Shown: positions 10,661 through 21,489 of the stretch, in pieces
Layout of the letters: the number at the start of each line of letters is the position of its first letter
Numbering within the stretch: position 1 is the first letter of the stretch
Source: Rhyzopertha dominica
Taxonomy: Eukaryota; Arthropoda; Insecta; Coleoptera; Bostrichidae
DNA: 64,000 bases
Assembly (NCBI GenBank): GCA_025024175.1
Contig: QCXZ01000053.1
Location: 7,998,001-8,062,000, forward strand
Direction: 5' to 3'
The notes under the pieces: generated by a model
Seen by the model: only the letters and a program-made list of their open reading frames with translations
Told to the model about the DNA's origin: nothing
Database searches by the model: none
Program-made: the position numbers and the translations under genes

Positions 10661-12144
10661 TTGGAAGTGGAAGTATTGATTCAATTTGCAGCGGTTTTTG
10701 TTATTTGTGTGAGTTAGTTAAGATGGTCTGAGAACTACTACATCTTCATACAAATCATCAATTGTCGTTTGTATTACGTGTGTGTTTTTGCAGTCGTTGT
10801 CATACATTGTTATTGCGTAAACACAGTAGCATTATTAGAGGTCCTTGTAGTTTTTTCTTTATTAATATGTCATCTTACAGGATAATTGTCGGTGCCGTCA
10901 TTTTTTGATTAATGACGGTACCATTTGCAGCTACCAGTCTTACCTGGAATGCAAATAAAGATTCGTGCTCGGAATTGTTGTTTTAAATTACGAGATGGGC
11001 ACTTCATCAGTCCTCAAAGTCGTACACCTCGCTTATGTTTGATTACGCCCACGTCGCCTATACCACCCCGTTTTCGGTGGAACGAACCTTTGTAAAAATA
11101 CACTCGAACACGCAGGATAAATATTTTCCCATACACGACATGATTCAAAGCCAATATTTGCGTTGCTCTAAGTTCGTACACGCACAGGATGTTTGACTCC
11201 TACATCGCGATTTTTAATGTGCATATTTTAAGGCCGACCTCTTATTATTGGCCGTCATGAATGGACGGTGTAAACTACGCGGTCAGGTGCTAAGAAGTTC
11301 GCTAAATGTCCTCGGGAAACGATACTGTGTGAATGGGAATCGAGGAAGTGTCGTAACCAGCTTGTGGCTTGCCCCGAAGGAGAAAGGCCGACAGTGATGA
11401 TGATTAGTTTCTGTGGGTGTTGTCCGACTTTCAGCTGCTATTAAAACTTTGATAGCTTAGTATAGGTAGCCCACAACGCCCCGGCTGTCTTGTTTGAGAA
11501 GTCAAGTAATTGTTAACATTATATCTATTTATTTTATATTCAAAACATGAAGCGTCTAAGGAACTTTTTGAGAAGGAGCTTATAAAGATCTGGAATGTAG
11601 AGCACGAAGGTACAAATTAGATATTCTACTGGCACAGGAAATAAAACAAAATTACAATTCACAGGTTTTTTTAACAGCTTTTCTGGCGAAAAAAGTTAAA
11701 GATCAACTAAAAGAATTTCGAATGTACAGCGTGATTACTGTAAAAAGATACGGAACCGCAGTATTTTGAAGCACTTCACGATATCGCTTTGAAGTGTATG
11801 TACCAAAGAAATTTACTACAAATTTAAAAAAAGGCGACGTTAGAACTGCAATACCTAAAGATAATAACTTAATTCAATCGATTTTATTCATCTTAAGCGG
11901 GTCTTAGGTCATTACAAAAATGATTACATTTTCAGGCTAAAATAATGAAGTTGCTCGAACTTTGTTATGGTTAGATTCGTTGAAGGTGATCAATATCCTC
12001 TTGGGGCAGTTGATTCTAGGCAATAGTAGTTTCTCCCTTCAAACGAAACAAAGTTTGTCGAGGAGGTTGCAAATTCTTTAGTCTTTTTGCGATTCACATG
12101 TTGTGTGTGTTGTGTGTTCTATGAGGTTTAATTTAAAGCGGTTT
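10661..12144. other. Unassigned sequence with one small hairpin
   Basis: No coding or transposon signal recognised. A 12-bp stem, GGTGCCGTCATT paired with AATGACGGTACC around an 8-nt loop, lies at 10891-10922. GC is moderately raised at 10940-11420. Confidence 0.45.
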
Positions 12145-12146
12145 TA

Positions 12147-13561
12147 TACAGGATGTTTCACGAATGATAATGACCCTGACGAAATTAAAAATGCAACCCA
12201 AAATACATTTGCAGAGGTAACATTGATAATTGTTCATCGTCTTAAAAAATATAAAACGTAGAGAGCTGTATAAATTCGTAAATTTTGACATAAACTTCAA
12301 TCATTTGCTTTAAGTAAATTCGGTATTGTAAAACAAATTTTATTTTTGTAAAATGTTTATTCAATAACACTAATGTCGCCCTCCGCTCTTTTCACAAGCT
12401 TGAATTCGTGCCCAAAACGGTCTTTTAACATGCATCAATATTTCTGGAGTGATGGATCCACATGCATCACGTATTTTATTTTCTAAATGTTCTACACTTT
12501 CAATTGGTGTTTGGTATACTTGCTCTTTTACCATTCCCCACAGAAAAAAATCCAAAGGAGTAAGGTCCAGACTTCTCGGTGGCCAAGGATTAATTGAACC
12601 TCTTCCTATCCATCGGTTAGGCAAAACCAAATCAAGATGATTTCGCACTATTCTATGATAATGCGCAGGTGTCCCATCTTGTTGGAACCATAGATCTTAT
12701 CTTACTTGTAAATTTACATTTTGGAGTACCGGTAAAATGTTTCTTAAAAAATTTAGATAAGTATTGCTGTTTAGACTATCGCGAAAAAAATACGGCAATT
12801 TGATTCCCTAATACTCCGCACCAGACATTCGTCGAGTAGATAGTTTGAATATGGCCTTCGCGAATCCGTGGATTTTCTTGCGCATAATAATGCATGTTTG
12901 TTAACTCCACCATTATTAGAAAATCTTGATTCATCTGAGAAGCAAATGTTGTCATAAAATGTCACATTCAAATTTTGGTGTTTCCGAAAAAAGTTACAAA
13001 AAACCATTCTTTTAGGATAATCTGTCTCCTTTAAGGCCTGAACCAATTGCAAGTGATACGGATGAAATTGATTGCCTTTAATTATTCGGTATACTGAAGA
13101 CAGACTAATACCGGTTGCTCTTGAGACTACCCTTTGACTAATATGAGGATTTTCGTCAATCATTTACAATACTCTAATTACATTGTCAGGGCCTGTTGCT
13201 GTTCTTTCTCTTGACTTTTTCAGTGGTGGCCAGTTTGTCCTTAAAGTTATTTCAAGTCTCTTGAAAACGATATCGGCAGGAGCTCTTCTATTTGGAAAAC
13301 GTCTGTATAAACGGCCAGCAGCGGAAGCATTTTTCTTGCATTCACCATAAATCAAAATCATATCTGTTTTTTCATCATTTGAATACATTTTGACTTTTAA
13401 TAAATACAGTGACAGGAACCATAGCGCATAGCCGTCATGGATTCCCAAATTGTTTTTAAAATAAAACCATTATGTAAAATAACCACATTGGCTATGAGAA
13501 TGTATTTTAAGTTGCATTTTTAATTTCGTCAGGGTCCTTATCATTTGTGAAACATCCTGTA
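12147..13561 (-). mobile_element. Tc1/mariner element of DD41D type, complete ends
   Basis: Inverted ends of about 62 bp start CAGGATGTTTCAC at 12149 and end in the mirrored sequence at 13559, each flanked by TA (in TATA). The right arm differs from the left at a handful of positions. Inside is a broken transposase on the - strand. The size (1411 bp), TA target and DDE protein place it in Tc1/mariner. Confidence 0.92.
12370..13409 (-). pseudogene. DD41D mariner transposase, broken
   Basis: The protein would start near 13391 (MYSNDEKTDMILIYGE, first helix-turn-helix) and run through SQRVVSRATGISLSSVYRI (second HTH), NICFSDESRFSNNG (first D), FQQDGTPAHYH (second D) and WPPRSLDLTPLDFFLWG (third D). 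By my count 41 residues separate the second and third D, the spacing called DD41D (rosa-like). Damage: a nonsense codon at about 13161-13163, frameshifts near 12890 and 12785, and a stop near 12690. The gene is dead; the order and length match the family. Confidence 0.85.
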
Positions 13562-14392
13562 TATACCTTTCTAATTGTCTGCTCTGGGTTGCTGTTTTAG
13601 AAAAATTGTAGAACTGAACTACAAGAAACGTCAGAATAAAAGGTTAACAAAAAACTAGTCCAGCGACCTTAAACTAATCACTATTAACGTAAGCGCCACT
13701 TCTGCACTACATTCTTCGTCCAGATTAATAATCAAATCCGGTACCAATCTAGTTCAACACACATCTTCACGAACAACACACTATGCACTGGTAGATGATT
13801 CCGAGTTAGTTAGCTCGTCGTGGATGTGATTGTCTCCGAGCGAATACAAACTTTATAACGTCGAAAGAGTACCATGTTTTGAATCATTTAAAGTAAAGTA
13901 AAAGGATGTTCATCATCAAGAAATTCAACATTATCATCTATCACAATTTTAAAGTCTTCATCCATCTCGAAGATGTTAAAAGCTAAAAATCTTTTATTTT
14001 AACAAAGCAATAATTTATTATGGTACATTCCTCCAAGAAAAATGTTAAGCGGAATCTTGAGAAAGACTCTTATTTTATAACTATCAGTTGCAAGTAATTT
14101 ATCTTGAAGACCTCAACACTCCGCCAGTTTAAGGAAAACTCTTTTATCACATTCGCATCCAAGTACTTATAAACGGTTTACTGATTACCTAGTTACTACC
14201 TAACTCTAGAGTCCCTGTATTATCAAATAGAAAAAGTTTTGGAAATACCCGCTACAATTCATAATCTTTTACCCAAGTACCAGTAAAACGGCTGCTTATC
14301 TCTTTCTAAAGATTTGTTTTGAATTGTTCTAGTCATCTGCCTATCACGGAGTCAACGAATTATTTTTTAAAGTCCCAGGTAAGCTGTTTTAA
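13562..14392. other. Unassigned sequence
   Basis: No coding, RNA or repeat signal recognised. Confidence 0.4.
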
Positions 14393-14500
14393 TTTCGGTA
14401 GCATCCGTCACTATGTTGATGAGCTGTAATGACGAAATATATCTATCTGTAGTTGGTTGCGGTTCATACAGCATAGCATAGACATGCATTTTTATTAATC
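14393..14500 (+). mobile_element. Family B hammerhead-bearing repeat, copy 2
   Basis: From GATGAGCTGTAATGAC (14419) through GTAGTTGGTTGCGG to ATAGACATGCATTTTTATT (about 14478-14496) it matches the other family B copies. The upstream TATA-like part is not recognisable, so the copy is probably 5'-truncated. Confidence 0.75.
14410..14454 (+). ncRNA. Degenerate hammerhead ribozyme, family B copy 2
   Basis: The core reads TTGATGA (14416-14422), with the first C changed to T. Stem II has lost three bases (GCTGTAATGAC). GAAA is at 14434-14437, then a 3-bp ATA/TAT stem with loop TATC, and cleavage base C at 14447. Stem I still pairs ACTATG (14410-14415) with TGTAGT (14448-14453), two of the pairs being G-T. 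Likely inactive. Confidence 0.6.
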
Positions 14501-15980
14501 GGGCAACACTGTAAAATATAAACACGGTATATCTTTGAGAGAACTTTATATGGGCAGCTTATAGGTTGCTATGGAAATATCTGAATACTTGTAATGTTAC
14601 TTACAGAACTTTTTGTACTTTGGGTGTTGGGTTTGCTCTCAAAATTTAAAAAACAGCTGACAATAACGACTTTCAAGCAATATTTGCATTAGGCATGATA
14701 GAGATTTATAGATTTAATCGTAATCCTAGGCATAACTCATAATGTTTCTATGTTATGAAATTGTTTTGTATTGTTTTGACACCGTTTAGGAATACGCTCA
14801 GTGGAAAGTTTTAAGCAATACCATAATTTGTTTCAGTCGTGTATACAGATTAGGCCTTCACTTATCACTTATTTACACTTATTTATTCCAAAACTTTTTA
14901 ATGGCCCATAACATGAAAACATGTTGTAAGTCATCAATGAAAAGCAATTTGCATCAGAGTAAAAGGTTTTGAATGTTGCTAGTTAACAGTAGTGATTATA
15001 AGTGCAATACTGGACAATGGATAAGAACGAGTTTTTGCACGGTTAACGTTACGACATTGTTGGCTTTAAAAAATCAAGTGCCCGGGCAAATGAGGGCATT
15101 CCTCATACAATAGAGACACATTACGTTACGTACAGTATGTTCTAATGCTATGCACCGTGAGCGAAAAGAAAGGAGTGTTTTGTGAGAGCAAAATACTTGG
15201 AAAGGTCGTTTACGCTCGGAAAGGTTAACTTTAATTGTTTCAATTACTACATTAGCCAGCGTGTAATTTTTTAAATTATACACTTACGTTCTTTGTTACG
15301 GGTATTGATGTCGTTTGTCCGTTGCCTAAGGTTCTATTGCGAAAATGGGTTGTTAAAAAACAGCAATCATAATTCTTGAATTGTGCTGGACTACTAGCTT
15401 ACTGTGTAGTCTGAATCCATTACACTTGACATGCGGTGTTGCGTTTTGGAGGATTAACCTAAAAAATATGTTCATTGTTTGATTTCTTTGATTGTAGGGC
15501 AACGAAGGCCGAGCTTAAATTTTTCATTACCAGACAATGTCTTTAGTTTGTTATGTATGATATAAAAGACCTGCAACCATTTTCACTTTTTCGCTGTTAG
15601 GGTGATGAATAATTAAAGGTAGCTTTTTTAGACAGTTGGTTCCAAGTACTTATAGATATTATTATGTAATAAGAAACATTCAACGAGAAAGCTTCCAATG
15701 CAGTTGAGCTGTGAGTACAGTTTAAATCTTGGAATCTTTTAAACCTACTCAGTGTTGTCAATTGCGAAAACATAAATAGGTTCTATGTCACAGGGCCAAA
15801 TTAGGGCAACCGTCTCAAAAAGGGGCGAATGACTACTGCAATAACTGTAATATTAAAAAGCTCAGCCTAGCAGTTTATTTGCACGAGCCAGGAATCATAA
15901 TCATCAACTTTCAAACACGCATTTACAAGATTACCAACATCTATACGGTCAATGCATTCCACGGTTGAACCAGACATATA
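14501..15980. other. Unassigned sequence
   Basis: No coding or transposon signal recognised. Short frames at 15074-15283 and 15867-16049 lack known motifs. Confidence 0.4.
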
Positions 15981-16974
15981 CAGGGTCCGCCACCTAAAAC
16001 TTTCCAGGCTCCTTTGTTTTTTTAGGTATAACCTTAAGTTATATGTCAAATTATAGGTCTTTTGAACTCTTTAAAAACAGCATAGTGAGTATCCAAAACA
16101 TTTTTTGCAGATTGGTGATATTTTGCAAATAAAGTTTAATTTTTGCAAATATTTTTAACCTTACCCGGATAATAAATATTGCTTCATAGTTGGATGCCGA
16201 TTTTTGTCTTCTTCAATTTGTGTCATTACCATGTATGCGTAATTTTTACTCCTTCTTAGTGAAAAACAAGGAAAAACTGTTCGCCGCCATGTTATGTTAT
16301 AGGGCTGTTCACAATTTTTTAAGTGTTAGTTTAGTAGCTTATTATGGTACAAATTATGCCTACATACCCATCGCTGCACAAAATCCCAAAATTTAAAGTA
16401 AGTTTTAAATAAATCAAGTACAAAGTTCGTTCTAAAGAGAGAGAGGCTAGTTTGGTTTTCTAGATCGCGCACTAGCCTTGTCGCAGGGGTTCATCATCTA
16501 GCCTCTCTCTCTTTAGAGGGAACTTTGTACTTGATTTATTTAAAAGTTACTTTAAACTTTGGGGTTTTATGTGCAGCGATGGGTATGTAGGCACAATTTG
16601 TACCTTAATAAGCTACTAAAGTAACACCTAAAAATTCTGAACAACCATATTTAAAGAACATGGAGGTGACTAGTTTTTCTTATTTTTCACTAAGAAGGAG
16701 TAAAAATTACGCATACATGGTAATGATACAAATTGAAGAAGACAAAAGTTGGCTTTCAACTATGATGCAATATTTATTATACGGGGTAGGGTTAGAAATA
16801 TTTACAAAAATTAACTTTGAATACAAAATATAATAATCTGCAAAAAAATTTTGTGGATACCCACTAAGCTATCTTTAAAGAGTTTAAAAAGACCTACAAT
16901 TTGACATATAACTTAAGTTTTTACCTAAAAAAATAAAGAAATTACGAGGCTGGGGAGTTTTAGGTGGCGGACTT
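15981..16974. mobile_element. Family C foldback transposon (near-palindrome), copy 1
   Basis: The element begins CAGGGTCCGCCACC and ends with the mirrored GGTGGCGGACTTG, flanked by TATA on both sides. The whole 994 bp is two inverted arms of nearly 490 bp around a loop of about 20 nt at 16451-16471. A second copy lies at 47381-48408. The left arm lacks about 25 bp near the loop that the right arm keeps. The TA-type target and CAGGG ends suggest a non-autonomous Tc1/mariner-mobilised element. The frame at 16190-16396 sits in an arm, has no known motif and is probably not a gene. Confidence 0.85.
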
Positions 16975-17019
16975 GTATATGATAACTTGTTCTTGTCGTA
17001 CTAAACCTTATNCAGCCAT

Positions 17020-17250
17020 GCTGGAGTGATATGCTGTATTGTTCTTATTAATTTCAGTTCATTCAAAAATACGCTAACCTTGGAATTCATAAACACCTTG
17101 AGAACGTCATTTATGAAGAGAGAAAATATCACAAGCCTCAACTGCGATCCCTGTGGCACCCCAGATATAGACAGAGCTGTGATTCGTGACAGCTTTCAGC
17201 ACTTTAACCATTTGTCTCTGTTCACTAAATTAGAACAAACATCTAGGTAA
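17020..17250 (-). pseudogene. LINE reverse transcriptase fragment
   Basis: The - strand reads GVPQGSQLR followed by VIFSLFINDVLKVF and a hydrophobic stretch, matching motif B and the start of motif C of LINE reverse transcriptases (G-V-P-Q-G-S-x-L-x-P). The A/DD box is not visible. Very short and old. Confidence 0.6.
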
Positions 17251-17292
17251 AATATTTATTTAAAATTCAAAATTATGTGCAATGCCTAGCAA

Positions 17293-18815
17293 TTAATCCA
17301 TATTGTCTATTCTACCATAGCATTCTACGATATTTTTTATCCGTGAGACTGTTTTTTGTAAATTATTTATAAAGTGACAAGTATTTGGAAACGCATTACC
17401 ACAAGTGCTCTGAAAACCGCGAAGCCATTCTTCAATGTTGTTGTTTATCTTACGGTGATCATTTAAAGTTCTGTTGTTCGCATTCCACATTTCAATAGGA
17501 AATTGGGTATTTACCATGTATTTATATTTTATTAAATTGCATATTAATAGGTAGCATCTAATCCACAAAACAGCTGTGACAGCTTATAAATTCGAAAAAA
17601 ACGGATCGTAAGGTGTATTTTTAATATTAAAAATGTTAATATTTAAAGAGACCGCCAAAACGCGAACATATTGGGCGTGACGTCAGGTGTCTTGTAAATG
17701 GCCACTTATTTACATCTGGGGTCAGCACATCACGCGTCAGCCACAGCCCGTCAATTTATCAGTTTGTTGTTTGCGTTAATTTTGTGACAAGCGAATTAAA
17801 ATACGCCAAGAAAAAGTGAAATACTTACGAGTTATGTTTTCTGAAGGCATGTTCATTGTTACGGAATTTGTGTACAGCGACGCAGCGGTTCAACGCGGAA
17901 CGTAAAAGCAACAGCATAAGTGAACTTTTTATCAAATTAACGTAGCATTGATAATTTGATCACAGTGGGTTGTTGGACACATATTTTTTGTAAAGATAAA
18001 AATGTAAGAATCAAAAATATACCCTAAATTGACATTTATTCTAGAGGTCAGAATAAATATAAATTGCCATTTATTTTCGGGGCTGTTGCGGCTCGTTTCC
18101 AGTCTGGCTAACAGTCGAATATATGGGAAACAAACGTCTTTCTTTATTATAACATTTCCTTCTATCAACTTAAAACACATATAATTTTCCATATCCTCTT
18201 TAAGCTATAACAAAATAGAAACTGAATGGTAAACACCTATAACCCCAAAAAGAATAATAAAACTTACATTAAGAATAGATTATCTCCACAACAGAAAAGC
18301 AAACTTTGCGATTTCGGCATATCACGTCTAGGGACCTTACAACCACTTTTTCATACGTTGATAATCTCGAGGAACGGTTACAAAAATATTTTGTTAGCTG
18401 TACTGACTTAAGTACTTTTATAACCATGTACAAAACAACACTTGTTTTGTTTTCCATACATAACAGATGCTTGTAAAACTACACAAATCACTTTTTGGTG
18501 CGACCTCTTACACGTCCTTTCAATAAACACCACACAAAAGCTTTTCCAATACAAGAATGATACTACACCATTAAACAGCACGCTCCTCGGTAATGTTTAC
18601 GTGACACTTGACGTCACGAATTGGATAGAAGCGTTTTGGCGGTGACTCCTAAGATTCGAATTTCAGACCTGAAATTCTCTATCTACAAATATTTTTTTTG
18701 TTTTTTTTTTAACATGGCGTACGATATATATGCACTTCAAGGTTCATTTTACGTAATTTTCAAAAAAAGTGATAATACCCAATTGACGAGCTCGTCTTTG
18801 CCTTCTTAACGTACT
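17293..18815 (-). pseudogene. MULE transposase C-terminus, split by family A copy
   Basis: At 17293-17510 the - strand reads FPIEMWNANNRTLNDHRKI, NNIEEWLRGFQS and FPNTCHFINNL, the C-terminal block of MULE transposases (F-P-I-x-x-W-N, then T/I-N-N-x-x-E-x-W). The frame continues across the inserted element: removing 17505-18780 and one AATT joins TLRRQRRARQ (18781-18815) directly to FPIEMWN. The residue text on both sides is what the family has at this place. This is an old MULE relic unrelated in position to the complete one at 4.3-6.2 kb. Confidence 0.75.
17501..18784 (+). mobile_element. Family A non-autonomous DNA transposon, copy 2
   Basis: 1276 bp (17505-18780), GGGTA to TACCC, flanked by AATT on both sides and inserted in a MULE coding relic. 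It is very similar to 1535-2822 over its whole length with small indels (for example loss of an 8-12 bp stretch near 18620). The same subterminal inverted motifs (CCGCCAAAACGC and GACGTCA) are present. Confidence 0.92.
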
Positions 18816-18819
18816 TCAC

Positions 18820-20340
18820 CCCTAGTATTGTACTTGAAAGAACAGCAGACCGTAGCGCATTAACATAAATCTTGTTTTTGCTCCTCAAATGTAACTAATT
18901 TCTTCATATATGTGTTTGTGTTAAAAAGTTATCGTATGCCGATTAATTTAGCTTTTAATTTTGGATTCTGCATGTCTTAGAAGAACAAATTGAAGAGCAA
19001 AAAGTAAGTATGTAGGTATCTAATGTCTATCGTGTCTAAAAGTTTTCCGACATGTAAAAAAAGATCCAAATAGGTATTACATTTCATTTCCTGACATCGG
19101 CTTATTTTGAGTTAATATTTGTCAGTATATCTCTCGTTGATTTTAGATACTTATATAATGTTTATGTATTTGCTGTTTTTCGAAATAACATTTGAATTAT
19201 TTATTTTCTTATGTGATTAAAAAATATCCCAACCTTATAAAGAAGTGGACAAAAAAAACACCATGTTTTTTCCGCAACAATAGGATTGACATTATGAGTA
19301 ATGTCTAAATATTTTTCAAAATTAAATTAAATAAATTGAAATTTTGATGAGAAACACGTGAGAAAATTTACTATAGAAGTTGTAAACCTGGTACTGCTAC
19401 CGATAAAACTTTTGCTGCTATTGTGGCTACAATAATGGAAAAAGACTAAAAAAACTAAATCTTCTCTTCTCTAAGTATATTTTTAGTAGGAGATGCATGA
19501 TATTCAAGTACTGAATAAACATTTACATATATTGACGGCCCCAATAATACTCTCGCGGGCTGTGCTCTGACTCAAACGCCTCAGTGATGTAAAGAAACGC
19601 ACCAGAGATTAGTTCTGGTGAGTTCGGAATCGAGTCCCCTACCGAAGTGATTTGCTTTTTCTATTTAAATTAGCCCGTTTACGCAATATTTTAGTAGCTT
19701 ATAAGCTGACTTATCACACATATCACGACGACACGAATGAATTCCTTGATAAACCCCTGAAGCTTTCTCTCATCCTGCGCTGAGCATGACACCTTAATTG
19801 CCCAGTTTACAAATTAATTTTCATGTCCAAAGCGTTTACCATCCGATCATTTACCACTGATCAAAATTGTCGCTATAAACCAGTAAACACGCAGTGATAC
19901 CTATCGATCAGCTCGATCCAATTAGAGCAGCCAATTGACAGGACTAGAAATCCCGGAGCGTGGCGATCGACGTATTCGATATACACGTCGTTTCCTTGTA
20001 CGAGGCTGCTGGAAATCCATGAGAAACTCTTCTTATCTCGCGGTCCTTTATTAATTGGGTATTACGATGTTAATAACGTTATTAATTGGGCTCAATTACA
20101 GCGAGTGCAGGTTCTTGCAGTCTCGCGGTCTGGCCGTCGCGTCGGCCTTGGTTTCGCCAGGTACACTGTTTTCTACTGTTGACACCTGTTGCATAAGTCA
20201 TCGTACATGGAAATTGGAATTGGAATTTTCCTTGCGGCAAACGTCGGGTTAAGGTGGAAAATGGTAATCGTGTGTTGTGTACAATTTCCTAGAAATGCGT
20301 TACAACGAAAAAAGAATTTCTAATGCTAATCGCGTAATCA
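18820..20340. other. Unassigned region with a GC-richer island at 19840-20260
   Basis: 18820-19500 is AT-rich without signals. From about 19840 to 20260 GC and CpG rise and homeodomain-type words cluster, notably TTATTAATTGGG twice at 20048-20084 around GTTAATAACGTTATTAA. No coding motif. Could be regulatory DNA. Confidence 0.35.
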
Positions 20341-20375
20341 ACAAAAAGGAGTGTTCTGTTAGATGACGTTAAAGT

Positions 20376-20660
20376 TGACGGCTCTAAAGCTATTGGAGAG
20401 TCCACGTCATAATCTTGTTAAATTAACCCTTCCTCAAATTAAAAAAAATCATTAATACAATTTTTTTTCTTCCGGCCGTTATGCTGTTGTTCAGTATATT
20501 TCTTATCCTCAAACGTTTTACTGTCTTTCGCTGGGAGCACGTTCAGTAATATAGTATCAAGCAACAATCTATGAGACTGACTGGTCGGCCGTCGTAAGCT
20601 ATTGTATTGTAAATGAGGGTTTTTACAACCTTATAGTCGGCCGTCCTAAACTATTGGGAT
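20376..20660 (+). repeat. Four spaced copies of a CGGCCGTC...CTATTG motif
   Basis: Related words occur at about 20379 (GACGGCTCTAAAGCTATTG), 20474 (CGGCCGTTATGCTGTTG), 20586 (CGGCCGTCGTAAGCTATTG) and 20638 (CGGCCGTCCTAAACTATTG). They lie upstream of the IS630-like transposase relic and may be subterminal repeats of that element. Confidence 0.45.
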
Positions 20661-21027
20661 TAATAGCACGCTTTAAAGTTCCTAAATGGGCCATATTCAA
20701 AAAAATCTTGTTGGCTAAAATTTTAACTTTTCCAGTATAAATTTTTGAAAATTGTTAGTTGTGACAATTTTGCAATCAATAACATATAGAAGCTTTTATA
20801 ACAAATTTTATTTAATGCAGACCTTATGCTAACTGGCGCGACCCGCGATCTATTTTTATGTGATACTTTATTGGGTTTAAATTCTCTGATGTATAAAATA
20901 AAAGCCTTTGCATGTCATAACGAATTTATACAGATTTAATATAAAAACATACGAATTAGTAAGTACACGGTATCGATTATGTTCATTACAGCATTAAGCA
21001 CATTACAAGAGTCAAAAACTAAAAAAA

Positions 21028-21486
21028 ATTACTCACTGTCACTTTTACTGCTAAAATCAAGATTAACTTCTATTATTAATTCTTGTACATGATTCGCTCT
21101 GTACCGATTTTCAATGTCCAGTACATGCCGCACTGAATTTCTCCATGCATCGACACTTGTTATTTCAGCTTCGTGTCTAATTTTTAGCAGCATATCATTG
21201 CTAAATTTTCCACCGGTGTTCCCTCGTCAAATTCCTTGTTTCAACTGCCCCATATCATTTCAATGGAGTTGAAAATGCACTTCCAACACTTGTTTTTTGT
21301 GTAGTCCTCTTCGAAATATAAATCGTCTCTTCTTAAAAACTCTTGAATGGTTGCCCTATTAGTTGTTGTATTTGGAATTTTATCCAGTTGCTCCGAATGG
21401 TAACTAGCGTTACTATGACGCTGTTTGGTGGTAATTGGGCAATAAAATGTTTTTGAATCAATTTTCAAACACACTGCATTCATATC
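21028..21486 (-). pseudogene. IS630-like DDE transposase remnant
   Basis: The - strand begins NASYHSEQLDKIPNTTT, RATIQEFLRRDDLYFEEDYTK, then jumps to IFNSIEMIWG; after a frameshift near 21240 it continues FSNDMLLKIRHEAEI, DAWRNSVRHVLDIENRYRA and ends in SSKSDSE with a stop near 21037. This is the C-terminal half of the insect DDE_3-type (IS630/Tc1) transposases, where N-x-I-E-M-I-W-G carries the last catalytic E. About 40-50 residues normally before that E appear deleted. Clear family, dead copy, no ends found. Confidence 0.75.
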
Positions 21487-21489
21487 AGA

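Noticed and set aside
19540..19650. Possible tRNA-derived SINE (GTTCGGAATCGAGTCC resembles a B box)
   Set aside because: No A box at the right distance and no second copy in the window.
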